In this document: piece after piece, positions 23,601 to 35,400 of the stretch | How the letters are laid out: the number at the start of each line of letters is the position of its first letter | Position numbering within the stretch: the first letter of the stretch is position 1 | Assembly: GCA_947172415.1 (NCBI GenBank) | Contig: OX359189.1 | Span: 6,152,501 to 6,216,500, forward strand | Length of the DNA stretch: 64,000 nt | Reading direction: 5' to 3' | DNA from: Chondrosia reniformis | Lineage: Eukaryota; Porifera; Demospongiae; Chondrillida; Chondrillidae | Made by a program: the position numbers and the translations under genes | The notes under the pieces: model-generated | Database searches by the model: none | What the model saw: only the letters and a program-made list of their open reading frames with translations | Told to the model about the DNA's origin: nothing

Positions 23601-24734
23601 ATACAACATTTCAACCCGTAGGTCTTCATCAGCAACTATTATCAATAATTTATGTTGCTGTTGCTCAATAATACCTCTGGATTTCATCATGATCGCAACA
23701 AACCCATGAATCCTTATCACTTCAGCACACTGATATACTCAAACTGAATTTAATGCTTTCGGTTCACCTATTACGGCATTACAGTCGCAGGTGAAGAAAG
23801 TAAACATATTCTCATCTAAAGCTCTATGTATGTTTACAGAGGCTTTTCCTAAATTATAAGCCCATGAAATCCATTCCTTCAACTAATACACAAGTACCCA
23901 TTATGGTGTGCAGGTTGTTCATGCATTTAAATTACATTTCATGGTGTTAAAAAGTCGATGTTCTGGCCAAACTTTGATATAGTTTGAAAAGGTAGCAGGA
24001 AAGGGGGTCTCTTATTCATAATATTTAGAGGCGTAACACGGACAGAAGCCACCACTGGATCGCAAACGGAAGAGTGCAGCCACTGGCTGGCCTTTGGCTC
24101 GTACTTAACAACACGACTATCTGGAGACACCTTTAAATTGTAAGGTTTCATTCTTTTAGTAACTTCCTCCTTCCACAAAGAAATACATGGTAAATACACT
24201 TCATTATCATTTATTGTTTAGTACATCTACCATGTATTCGGCATTGTAAAAACTACATCATGGACCATGGCCTCGAGTGTACAAAACGTTTTTGAGATGA
24301 GATGCCGTTCAATACTTTATCATTCAAAACCGTTTCATATGTATTACCTGTTTCCAGAAACATAAATCGCATCAACGACATATATATAGACAAAAATTAT
24401 CTAGTCGGCTATTCTTTACACACAAGAATTGAATCTAATCTATGGTAATATGTTTTGAAACTGACTACGAAGTCGCAGTAAACGTGCGATCCCTATATTG
24501 TTTCTGTAATTACTCGACCGTACTACTCAGACAAATCTCAACTGAATAAAGGTTACTATAAGCACACTTTGGTAAAAATGTAAAAACCGAGTTGCCCTTG
24601 AGAGAGAAACTCGCCCGTTGGCGATTTATCTAAATCATTCATCCAATAAACACGAATTACTTACCTGCTACACTACCTGGAGCCACTATAAGTACAGAAA
24701 GTAGCAACTTTATTCCAATAGAGAATTGTGACAT
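11677..24734 (-). CDS. Adhesion GPCR 1: signal peptide, FN3, 5 EGF, GAIN/GPS, 7TM
   Basis: 28 exons, 5' to 3': 24734-24665, 20913-20614, 20540-20427, 19818-19696, 19492-19370, 18605-18483, 17752-17618, 17530-17502, 16922-16753, 16657-16528, 16435-16306, 16107-16015, 15877-15805, 15724-15610, 15440-15388, 15317-15194, 15118-15018, 14909-14798, 14517-14364, 14052-13983, 13764-13698, 13414-13320, 13160-13013, 12946-12905, 12663-12568, 12481-12394, 12321-12271, 11795-11677. Phases agree throughout: 3048 nt, 1015 aa. Residues 1-23 are a signal peptide; FN3 is about 24-123, EGF repeats 124-329, GAIN about 340-635, 7TM 636-898, tail 899-1015. It should sit at the cell surface, bind ligand or matrix through FN3/EGF and signal after self-cleavage at the GPS. 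The ligand and G protein are unknown. The start is fixed by the ATG that opens the signal peptide. Confidence 0.88.
12905..15118 (-). CDS. 7TM domain of adhesion GPCR 1
   Basis: Exons of 101, 112, 154, 70, 67, 95, 148 and 42 nt encode seven hydrophobic helices. Landmarks are [10 protein letters not shown] (TM2), [18 protein letters not shown] (TM3), [13 protein letters not shown] (extracellular loop 2 to TM5) and [12 protein letters not shown] (TM6). CK before TM2/TM3 and CFLSP in loop 2 supply the conserved disulfide. The layout is family B2. Confidence 0.9.
15194..17530 (-). CDS. GAIN domain and GPS of adhesion GPCR 1
   Basis: Nine exons encode the stalk. The last two carry the [17 protein letters not shown] and then [13 protein letters not shown]. 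The His-Leu-Thr triad is the autoproteolysis site in this receptor class, with cleavage between Leu and Thr. The two Cys pairs and the Trp expected of a GPS are present, so self-cleavage is predicted. Confidence 0.88.
17618..20540 (-). CDS. Five EGF-like exons of adhesion GPCR 1
   Basis: Each repeat is one phase 1-1 exon of 114, 123, 123, 123 or 135 nt. Most have the calcium-binding-type opening D-x-D/N-E-C and a C-x-N-x-x-G-S-Y-x-C core. The first repeat opens NEC without the leading D-x-D. Repeats 2 and 4 are almost alike ([12 protein letters not shown] and [12 protein letters not shown]), and their flanking introns are also similar, so they came from a local duplication. Confidence 0.87.
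18460..20105 (-). repeat. Duplicated exon plus intron in adhesion GPCR 1
   Basis: About 18460-18860 and 19675-20105 are homologous over an EGF exon and about 250 bases of intron (shared AACACTCCAGC, TTTTGAGTAGATGATC, ATGAACATGAT and GTGGGTTAAA). The exon at 19370-19492 lies between them. Confidence 0.7.
18967..19016. repeat. 50-bp perfect-stem hairpin in an intron
   Basis: TTGTATAATTACAATAAGAGGC (18967-18988) and its complement at 18995-19016 flank a 6-base loop. One mismatched base pair lies near the middle. It is in an intron of adhesion GPCR 1; no function is evident. Confidence 0.7.
20147..20206. repeat. 60-bp near-perfect palindrome in an intron
   Basis: AACTAGTTTGCAGTAAAAGT is followed by a short T/A-rich centre and the complementary arm ending ACTGCAAACTAGTT. 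The symmetry extends weakly into GGTAATA/TATTACC on the outside. It is a fold-back sequence of unknown origin. Confidence 0.75.
20614..20913 (-). CDS. FN3 domain exon of adhesion GPCR 1
   Basis: One 300-nt phase 1-1 exon encodes a whole fibronectin type III domain. The B-strand Trp is in [10 protein letters not shown], a C-strand Tyr is in VSKYIVQIQ, and the F-strand motif is [15 protein letters not shown]. It follows the signal-peptide exon across a 3.75-kb intron with a matching phase. Confidence 0.88.
21258..21460. repeat. Dispersed about 200-bp repeat, copy 1
   Basis: It shares GATGAAGGGTGGAATTCC, GCTGTCTG, CCCAGTGGAG, ACTCCTGT-TCTTCATC, TTTAGTTCCC and TATAGGCT with 41071-41275, in the same orientation. 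It is non-coding in all frames that I checked and probably a decayed mobile element. Confidence 0.7.
22223..22387. mobile_element. 165-bp MITE with 32-bp terminal inverted repeats
   Basis: The termini AGTACTTTTTGGGTCGG (left) and CCGACCCAAAAAGTACT (right) extend to 32 bp with two mismatches. The interior is non-coding and CpG-richer than the surrounding intron. The short size and TIRs fit a non-autonomous DNA transposon. No clear target-site duplication beyond a possible TA. Confidence 0.75.
23553..23687 (-). mobile_element. Inverted repeat with a hammerhead core in the loop
   Basis: The 46-bp arms 23553-23598 and 23642-23687 are perfect complements. The 43-base loop, read on the minus strand, carries CTGATGA, a short helix GACC-TACG-GGTT and GAAAT. 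This is the order CUGAUGA / stem II / GAAA of a hammerhead ribozyme. Such motifs are known from Penelope-like retroelements and retrozymes. Confidence 0.65.
23609..23632 (-). ncRNA. Hammerhead ribozyme-like core
   Basis: Minus strand: CTGATGA (23632-23626), stem II with GACC pairing to GGTT around TACG, then GAAA (23612-23609). All core positions are present; stem II contains one G-T wobble pair. Stems I and III cannot be assigned securely by eye. Confidence 0.5.
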
Positions 24735-26432
24735 CTTTACAATTAATTGTCCCGTAAATTGTCGGTCCTTTCGAAGTTGAGTACTATAAATACTTAAAGA
24801 CTCGCTGATGTCATCTGATACAAATGCCTAGGAAAGGGTATTAATTAGATTATAGCAATGAAGCCTTAAAAATTATGTACACTATTTAACAAGATATGGA
24901 TAAGCATTCTTTATAGATATCATGGGTGTTTTGACATGGTCGAGTGATTTCACTGGCCCCCGAAATTTGGATAGCTGTATATATTGACCTAACCACCAAT
25001 TTGTTTGCAAGAGAATAGGAAGCAACACATTACTTTTACAGTATATAGCTGGTAGTGGGCAACAGCACTAATGATGACATTTATTCTGCATGAATCAGTT
25101 CTTTTTCTTGCTTTTAAGTCAATTCTGGTATATTTGCCCTGAGATCTAAGGCTAAAAGCTTAATTGTGTGACCTGCCTTACCACTTGATCTGGTTGAGGC
25201 TGCAGCTGTCCCTTGCCTAGTAGTTGTACGCAACAGATACTGACCCTGTTGTTCCTCCTGCCTCACTGGATGTCTTGTGGGCAGCCTTTGAAGCATATCT
25301 TGGGTGTCTCTTCCCAGTAGCACTTGAACTATATAGAAGTTAGCTAAATACTGCAACTCCTTAAGGGAATGTGTGTTTACCTATATATATGGTCATCCTT
25401 ACTGAGGCCATAGGGTAATCATGGGCACACCAGATAAGCAGGGTCCTGTCTGTGGAAATCAGTTCCCTATGAACCATGCATATGGTGATCATATATATAA
25501 GCTCCTGTGTCTAGTATATAGAATCCTTGAAACGGGCTTCTCCTCCACCAAACCACCAATAGATGCCCCCCTCTCACCTCTGGTGAGCTCGAGGACCTTC
25601 CCCTAACTAGTAGCTGTTTTTTTCGTTTATATTATGGTCTTCATTTTAACAGTGGCACCCTTTGTCTGCAGCCTATGGCCAGGTAACCTGGCTGGCCATC
25701 CACATATCATAGATGTAACAATATTTGGGTACTGACACTGCTCCCTTAGGACTCTCTTTCTGATTCCTGCATGGCTCTTGCTATATACCATCCCTCACAC
25801 GGTCCACTGAATTATATGTAGTCATCTGCAGCTGCCGGTTTTTCCAGCTTCAGCTATTGTCCAGGGTTTTCTCTTTTCATCCCAAATCCTCACTCCTATT
25901 GGCAAGGAATTCAGCAACTGCTCCACCACAATATAAAAATGTATGCACAAATTGACCGGATAGGTATATATGTGGTGAAAATATAACTGCAATATATAGT
26001 TTTACTGTATATAACATTGTAGGTGCACAAAGGTCGTATGCATGTTGTTATATACGTATGTACGTATATTGCTACTGATGTAACAATATGGTGGCCTTTG
26101 CAATTGGTATTCCAAGATTGAAATACATATTTGCCATTTGATCATAAACCACTCATTATAGTTCAATAAGGAGGCATAAGAGGTTTTTGGACTAGGCATC
26201 AATTAATCAATAGCATGAGGGATAACCCTATGGAGTATATTATTAAACCAGTTAATTATGGATTGAAGGCTAGAGTTTAAACAAAACCAGTTGTGCAAAT
26301 GAGCTTACAATACCAAAGAAGTGAACTTATAAGCTATTCTCTCAGTTTGTATATATCATCTATTCTGCATGGTAATAATTGGACAAATATGTAAATGCAT
26401 GTGAAAGTTGTTTTATCTTCTCCAGGATAACT
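24735..26432. other. Region between the two adhesion GPCR genes
   Basis: 1.7 kb between the start of GPCR 1 and the stop of GPCR 2, both on the minus strand. It contains a decayed gag fragment (25110-25930). The remainder, including the AT-rich part near 26000-26200, holds nothing else I can support. The promoter of GPCR 1 should lie in the first few hundred bases after 24734 but shows no clear core element. Confidence 0.5.
25110..25930 (-). pseudogene. Decayed retroelement gag fragment with a SCAN-like segment
   Basis: On the minus strand, 25928-25813 reads LLNSLPIGVRIWDEKRKPWT, then AEAG, and after a frameshift AAADDYI. This matches the pattern of SCAN-type capsid sequences known from Gmr1-like gypsy elements. 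Further on (about 25715-25670) comes CGWPARLPGHR, a possible damaged zinc knuckle, and at 25340-25114 an open stretch opening VQVLLGRDTQ that could be protease-like. Stops and frameshifts break the whole; no reverse transcriptase is visible. Confidence 0.45.
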
Positions 26433-29400
26433 TCATATATTTGTTTCCTCGGTCTTATATTCTGTATAAGGTGCAGGATCACGTCTCCCTAAATACATAA
26501 CAAAATATATATATATGTATGGAATAACATTCAAAGGGAAGAGGGGAAAACCAGGGAAAAGAGCATAAAACCTTGTCAAAAGGGATTCTATTAAGAATGG
26601 TATTACATATATACGTATCTATCACACGTAAGACTAGCTTCAAGGATCAACGATCTATATAGACTGTACAAAATAGCCTAGTTTAGCTTAATATCGTAAT
26701 TTAATGCACGACTGATCGAGCAGAGATCCCTCCTACTTCTGTTAGAGCCCACAGCTATATTGATTATCTTTGACAGCAACACATTGCAATATGCATGCCA
26801 TATTTACCTAATAAGAAATGTATTACATATATACGTATCTATCACATGTAAGACTAGCTTCAAGGCTCAGTGATCTACGTATATAGACTATATACTGTAC
26901 AAAATAGCCTAGTTTAGCTTAATATTGTAATTTAATGCACGACTGATTGAGCAGAGATCCCTCCTACTTCTGTTAGGGCCCACAGCTATATAGATTATTT
27001 TTGACAGCAACACATTGCAATATGCATATTTAGGCCTACCTATTTATTTAATTAAGCAAATGAATCCTTTAAGCAAGTGAGCGTGCATACGTATGTATAT
27101 ATGGGTGGGGTAAATCCAGAGTGCTACGAGTTGGTTTATTTATCTTCTGTATTATATACAATTGGAGAAAAATATATAATTCACCTTAAAACTAACCTAT
27201 ATCACTTAAATCCTCACAAGAAAATGAGGGGCTACATTTGGAAAGAAAATTGGCATTTACAGAAAACTTCCTGCTTGATTGATCTTGAGGTATCGTTAAA
27301 GATTCTGAACGTGCCTTCTACAGCAAAGAAACGTATTACACCCAAAAAATCATTTTCCCTTGTATGATCGTATTACAAAAGCTATAATTAACTCTAGATA
27401 CATACAGTTTTCACAGTGATCATTTTAAATCAGTACTAGTCTTCTGCAGAATATGGAAGGTGTATTATGCATTGTTATGTTTTTTTTAAATCTACAGACT
27501 ATAGTATCCCACACGGATATACCAATATACATTTTTAGCATTTAGAGCATTTCTTGGTCAAATGTTTTGACCCAAGGGGTCTTCTTCAGTGACTGATGAT
27601 TGAATGGAAAATGCCTCTATTTATAGAGGATTTTCCTGCCATTTCCACTTCCTGTCATGTGACCCTCGAGGCCTCGGCAAACCAAACTGCATTTCTAAAC
27701 GCTCAAAAGTTGAAGAATGTACCATCCCAAAGATATATAAGTTCAACGCAGTTAAAAGAATTCATATTCTATTATATATAGTATATTTTTTCATTGCATA
27801 CATGTGAAGAAATACTGTGACATGTATGTAATATAATTTTATGTATACGATTTATTATAGTATATACTATACATGTACTTGCAACTTACAAAGGATGAAG
27901 AGAAAATTGATCGTTTTCGTCTATCGGAAAGGTATTTCTTAATTGTTGGCATCATCTGTACAAGAAACATTAAATCACTATGACACTGTCTGTCCTATAT
28001 AGAAAGTAACTGATCCTTCATATTCCCCTCTAAATGGAGTAATAACGTACCCTTTTGTTCAACAATCCATAGAATATAAATATCAGGACACCCTATAGAT
28101 AGATAAATACAAACAAACATGTGTCAAACACTAAGTGTGTATGTATGTGTGAGAAATATTCTCAAACTGTAAATCTATATATTAGCTATGGATCTTTGTT
28201 AGATTTTCAACCTAGTGTAAAGTGGTTTTATACATTTTATGATATTTGTAAGTTCTATTTTGTAAAATCATATATTACCCAAGCATGTATGTACCTAATA
28301 GTATTCCAAACTTTTTATATGTACATATATACGTATAAACATCATTAACTTGTATATATACATATATTGCAAAGAATAATATAAACACTCACTGTATAAT
28401 GTGTCTGTACTTACCACAAAACATTTAAATCCAAAAATATGTATACGTATTATGTTGCTGTATTCTATGCATAACTATGTATACTGCTGTGTCATTGTTA
28501 AACCATAACTCAGCCAAATAGCTACTGTATACTTACAAATACAAAATTCCTCTAATAATGTACAGTTGCAAATGTAACAATACATTTCCATCAAAAGCTT
28601 CGTTATTTACCTGTAGACTATTCACCAGTATAAATATGATGTTAAAAGTCAGTGATAAGTTTGACAAAGCAGGATCTTCTGATTCCAGAGACAAGAATCC
28701 AAACAACCACGTCAGTCCCATTAAAGGAAGAAGTAAAATTGCAGCTTTGGCTGTTCTCCTTATTAAATAATAAAATGTTAAAAATTAGTACAGACTCTCC
28801 TTAATTACAAACTTTAAATTAATGGGTTGTCATCATAATACAATCACTTACATGTAATTGTATCCAGACCCATAATAAAAGTCTCTAATTATATATATAG
28901 CCAAATAACAATGTTTCATATACGTATGTATAACTTAACAATGATATGTTATGTACAGCTTTTCATCTTGAACTGGCACTTCATGAACGTTTATGTATCT
29001 ATTTCATTACATTTATGGCCGTAGAAATATATCCCTATTATAAGTCAGGATACTATATAATTTTAACCTCTATACACTGACATTGAATCCATATTAATGT
29101 GATTATCAGGTGTATAGATACTTCCATAATATCTCTAAAGTAGATTTCTAGCTTGGAAGTAGGTACTGGTTTAGTATGACATTCTTTCAAAGAAATATTA
29201 TTAAATATATAATCAGATAATTAACCCCAAAATTAATATAAAAATTGTAGTATATATAGTTAGGTTTTACAGGAATAACCCATGAAAACGATCATGTTTA
29301 CAATACTTGGACTTACCTCAATTGTTGCACCTTGTTTCTTTCTCCTAAATTGTTTCCAGATTTGTATACTTGTATCAAGCCACGAATAAGGAATATTAAA

Positions 29401-32400
29401 TTCACCTTGAGATATAGAAAAGACATGCATATATACATATTTATATTTACAATTTCCTAGTTTCAAATAATAGTATGCATACGTATAATATCTTACAAAT
29501 ATAATGCCAAGAACTGGTCCGGCAAAAGCCCAAATGGTGCCATACTGAGGCGTAAGAAAACACCTACGTATAGTTATATAATTGAAAAGATGAATATCAT
29601 TATAAATGTTATATGTAGTGTAATACGAATACAATTAGGATATACCCTTTTTCTTTACTTCCATACTGTTCGTATCTAACTGCTGCACCAACAATAACAG
29701 CAGGAAGTGGCAACCCTAACAGAGAGTGATATAGGTGGACTCGGTTATAATTAAATAGAGCATATATTAAAGAGTATTGAATATTAATTTAATGGTAGGT
29801 CTATATGATACATACTGGCTACTAATCTATGCATATTGTGAGGTAAAATTTGTATGCGCATATACTGCGCATGTACACTTACCATAACCAATTATGAGAA
29901 AAACAGACCATTTTTCATAAAATTTAGAAAACACTCTAACCAACATCAAATACAGCATTATTCCTTCACATAGCATCCAACAAAAGGTTGAAAGGAAAAA
30001 GTAGTGAAGTAAACCAGCCACTATTGAACAGAGAATCTGCAGATAAAGAGTAAATTTAGTTTAAAAGTTAATCCATTCCTATATAATGTATTCCAAACCT
30101 TGATCGTTCTAGCTGGCCATGATGCAGCAACAAATACAAGTAAAGCAATCAATAATACAATGCAAAGGTTAATATGAACAAAGTTCAAGGGATTCTTTTC
30201 ATCTTTGCAACTGTAGGTTTTAAAAAACAACAATAATTATACATGTACCATGATAAACAGCATCAGACAAAGAGATACATGAAGCAATACTGTTTTACTT
30301 GTTCTAACCTCAAAAAAGCTAACGCAATTATAGTTGCTACCAGAGAAATGATAGATAGACAGCAACCTATGTAAGAGATATATCTCAAAGCTGCTTCTGT
30401 TGACTTGTTCTGTGATAACATAGAGAAATAAAGAATGGCTAGAATTAAAGCAGCTACAATGATAAAAATTATATAAACAAAGGTATAGTACTTTGTAGAC
30501 ACAAATTTATTGTACCATTGTATTATAAACTATAGCGAAAATTCTACATGTTTATAAAATAGACATTTTATTTACAATTACAAAATAACCACATGAATCA
30601 GGTTTGGTTCTGCTTATATATATACATAAGACCTGATGAGGGTGAAGCATATTATATGTATCCAGTAGGCTTCATGCAGCCATTGTTTTAATAGACAGGA
30701 AAGAGAGTCATGCTCTTCAAGTATATAATACTTTGTCACACCACTTAATATATTCTGATTTGGTAACAAACATTCAGATTACGTATATAGCCTAAGGAAA
30801 ATTATCCTAAATTACAATCAATCACAGATTGACAAACACCATTGTACTTTCATTGATTGTCTTACATATTTAGTGCTTCCTACATCAAGTAACACCGCAA
30901 AAGAAGTAAGATGAGAGCTTTGGCAATAAATTTCTTTCTCTAAAAGAATTGTTCTCAGTCCTTCAGTTGACCAGCCAAGTGGAAAACCACTATATTTTAT
31001 GAAGTTAAGAAGTTATCAATTAGTACATATACATTTCCACTTACTTTAAAATAATTATTGTATAGTATAAGTGGAGCCTATATTAATAGATAATCCTAAT
31101 AGCATATTCCATACATGGCGCACATTTCAAATGTGTGAAATATGTTAATATGTTAGTGACCCCTATATAATAGTCACCTTAATATTCAATTTAATGGGGC
31201 ACTATATATACAAGAGAGGAAATTCCAAGCTGAAGGGCCATATACAAAGAGGAGTCGAATTATCCTTCCAATGTTAAGATGATTAGAGAGTCAATTACTC
31301 TTTAAGTGAGAAAGGTATTAATACGTAGATGGTAGAAATACAGTAACTCCAGCCACAAAAATTGTTACACACTGTTAATACATCTTCTAATAACTAATAA
31401 CTTATGTAAATCAAAACCTTTTATCCCCCATGTTGTTTATTCCACTTATTACTACACATGTACATTATTCACTTACTCTTCTCCAAATTCTAAAAAAGCA
31501 CAGTATACTTGCCCATCAAATGAAATATTCTAAGATAAAAGAAATGGTTAGAATGAAGAAATGTAATGCGGATAATTATTAAAAATACGTATCTAATTTC
31601 ACGCATTACCGTCAAAATATCTTTAAAAGTTATATCCACAACCTGGGATGTAGGTCTAAGAGTTGAGTTGAAGCATGTGTTGTCTGAGGCGGTATGAACA
31701 TTGAGTGTAGCTGTGTAACTTAGCAACCTAGAGGAGTTTGCAAGAAAATCAATTACACTCATTCAAACTATAATTGTAGTAGAGACAGAAATATTGTAGC
31801 AGATTACAATGTAACAGTAAATATTGCAATGTTAAAATACAAAGAGATCTTAATATGTAATATATCCTATATCTGTCTTAAATGTAAGTCTACATACACG
31901 TATATAGAATACATTGATAATTATGGTGAATTAATGACCTACATATACCTTATATTTTCTTGTTTGGGTAGCCATTTAATCACATTTTCATTGCTATTGA
32001 GTACTGAAACCAGGTTGACATTAATCTTGGTTTCATTAATATCTATACATTATATATAAGAGACAGCAAGACAAGACATATGTACGTATGTAAATGTGCA
32101 CACCTTATAAAGACTTGTTTATGAATTAATCATTCAAATGTACATTCAAAATGTTTGGTATACTTTGAGTAAATGAAAGTGTTGTTAACCTACTTTCCCC
32201 TGACAAACATTGTTGGGTAGCTGCTGAAAAATATATTCTATCTCCTTGTGTGGAATTTGATTTGTAAATATATGCATCTAACAAAACTTCTGAATCTCTT
32301 TGAATGGCAACAGTTTCAGATTCTGTCAAGCAAGTAAAAAATGTTTCATAAAGATTATAACTTGAGGACTCCTATAGTTAATAATGTCAGTCTGCAAGTA

Positions 32401-35400
32401 TTATAATATGTATATGTTTCTAAAGGAACTAAGGACTATATAAAAACACATGCAATAAAGCACACACATGCATAACTGTAAAAGTACGTATGCCTATTCA
32501 TACGTACATAAATAAACTTTTTTAGCCTATAGCTGATGGGTTGAAATGTCAAACCTGGTAAATATTAGTTGTTAATGCTCCGTAAATTAGTATATACATA
32601 TGATGATCACAACAAATACTCCTAACTATCTAAAATGTATATTTCTTATACTTTGGTGGATATAAAACACACTTATAACTAGTAGTCTATATACGTTTCT
32701 ACCATAGTTATACGTACGTATTTGCAAAATATACATTTATGATAAGAATTGAAAGCCCAACTTATTATTAACTCTACGTACGTATAGCATAACCTTGAGC
32801 TTTGTGCTGAAAATTTTCAATGTTCCAACAGCCTAAAATTCTAGCTAGCAACTCTGTAGTATACAGAAATGTTCCTGCAGCATTAGATATAAGTTTTCTG
32901 TTGTCCTCCTATATGTACATAAATAGATGGACAAACAAACAAACAAAATTACCATATAATTCTATTTCTATAACTTAAGTGTGCATGTAGGCAGTAGGGT
33001 ACGTAACAAGAAACAAAGGCAATGACATTTAGGCAGTAAAATGTTTAAGGACCTTTGCAATATCATTTTGCATATGATGTATTGTAATTTAATACAACAT
33101 GTCATGTAACTGACATCAACTTTTTCTGGGTCAAATTTCAGGAGATCATCTGATAAAAGTATTGCATTAGCTTCTACAAGATTCCTTAGCAGTGATTCAT
33201 CATTCTTGATTGGCAAAGATACATTGCATTGTGGATTAATAGTTTTCCATCTGGTACTAAGGAAATGTGTAAAGTATTTGTAAGCTAGTATTCATAGGTT
33301 TTCTGTCATATAGTAAACAATTATTATTTACACCTAAAAAAAAGAAACATTTTATGCATAACCTATAATCTCCGCATATTACACTTACTTTACCATTGCC
33401 TTCAAAAGTGTAGCTAAGTAATTGTAGTATTTACTATCCTTGTTGGATGACTTATAATTAAACAGAGAAACCAGGTATCCTGATAATGTATAAGAATATT
33501 CCAACTTCTGTTTCAAACAATGAGGTTCCTTTCTGAAAAAGTCTATCTACAATTATGTACATACGTACGTATATATTAAGAAGTTAAAGAATTCATGTAG
33601 CATATATTCCTTAGCTTAGTAGGCATGATAACCATTTTCAGAATAATTTAGAGTGGCTATATAGGTGCCATAATAACTTGGCTTTTTCTGAAACTACTCT
33701 AGCCAAACCCTGAAAACATTCAAATCAAACATTTTGACCTCAATCCAGAGGTCCTCATCAGTGATAATAAGTACAACCAAATGGCAAGGTGGCTTATATA
33801 ATATATATATTCTGCCCCATACTGTAATATATAAGCCACCTTGCCATTTGGTTGTACTTATTATCACTGATGAGGACCTCTGGATTGAGGTCGAAACGTT
33901 TGATTTGAATTTTTTCAGTAAAGTAGTTTCAATATTTATAAAACATGTTCTACACTAACCAGTTCCAAAACATTTCCTAAATCAGAAAAATCTACATTAA
34001 AAAGAGAGGCAAAAGAGGTTACATATGGTTATATGTATATACACACATCTATAACAGCTATGAGTATGTACATACAAAATATACCAACCTAAGCATCTTG
34101 TCTGATTTAAATTTGGGTAAAAACCTTCTTCACATGAGCAGTTATGGTTTTCACAGGCATATTTATCTGTAAAATGTAGAAGGCTGAGTCATCAAAGCTA
34201 TATACGTACGTATCAATTAATAAATAAGACATAAATATATATGTACATCTATGGTATACGCTCCTACTAAACTTACCAATACAGCTCAAACCATCCTGTG
34301 AAACTTTATAATCCTTAAAACAGGCACAATTAAAGCTTCCTAACGTATTTGTACATCTCTGACTACAGTTGTGCCTTCCACTGTCACACTCATTAATGTC
34401 TAATTAGCAAAAAAATGATTAAACAAAAACGTAACATTACAAAATTTATTCTTTAGTAACCTTGACAAGTTTTCTTATCCTTATAAAGCATATATCCATT
34501 ATAGCATGAACAATAAAACCCTGGGTTGGTATTAATGCACATCTGAGAGCAGTTGTGAACATCTTCTTGACATTCATCTATATCTAACAAATAAGATGTA
34601 CATATAGAGCCACGCTGATGGAAATTCAGATACAGTATTGTAGCTTCATATTCATCCCTATACCTGTACACGTGTGATTATCTTCAGATAATTGATAGCC
34701 TGGAGGACACAAACAAGTATAACCACCCTCCGTGTTATTGCAATGATGGGAACAGCCACTTTGTCTTTCTGTACTACATTCATTAATGTCTAGAGAATAA
34801 AGGTTTATGGTGATTAGTCTGAGAAAGTGATGTACCAGGAAATATCTACACATACATCATCCATATGTACAATATAGGAAATGTATGCATCTATTTTGAT
34901 AAAAGTCAGTAGAACTAGTTACCTACAATGTACATTTCTGTACACTGACAAAATAATATATTATGCAGTAAGCAACACATTTTAATAAGGAAAAAATATT
35001 TCTACAGTTATTTACTTGAAATCGGGTATATAAAACTCTTTAAAGCCTAACTTTGGAGAAAAGGAAGTTAATTAAGGGAATATACCATTGCAAGAATAGC
35101 CATCTTCATTCAGGGTGTAACCATTCTTACAAGAGCAGTTGTATCCTCCATCTGTATTAATACAGTTTTGCTCACATGGGTTACTATTGGCGCATTCATT
35201 AATATCTGTAGTTACATAGAAGAGAAACTGCACACATGTTGTGGAGTCCATTGAATATTCAAATGTTAATGAACTAACCATCACAGGATTTATTATCAGT
35301 AAGAAAGTCATAACCACTTAAACATAAATTACACGAGGAATCGGTGAAGTCTCCCCCCCAATCAACACAATTTGCTGTATCTGTAAAAAAAGTATCACAT

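Larger units (their letters stand above)
20914..24664. other. Large first intron of adhesion GPCR 1
   Basis: 3.75 kb with no exon that I can place. It holds a dispersed repeat (21258-21460), a MITE-like element (22223-22387) and a hammerhead-bearing inverted repeat (23553-23687). The reverse-strand reading frame at 23939-24199 has no domain and no splice context and is probably chance. Confidence 0.6.

Noticed and set aside
23939..24199. 86-residue reverse-strand reading frame in GPCR 1 intron 1
   Set aside because: No matching splice phase with neighbouring exons and no recognisable domain.
25421..25606. Plus-strand 61-residue reading frame
   Set aside because: No domain or splice logic, and it overlaps the decayed gag fragment on the other strand.
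26360..26488. Alternative phase 0 reading of the last GPCR 2 exon (43 codons)
   Set aside because: Extending the previous exon to the GTTAGT donor at 27197 gives phase 1 and a better tail ending at 26433.
30630..30650. Hammerhead-like CTGATGAGGGTGAAG
   Set aside because: There is no room for stem II and no GAAA.
35341..35380. Frameshift at a G hom opolymer in an EGF-like exon of GPCR 2
   Set aside because: On recount the run has seven G on the minus strand and the frame is intact.
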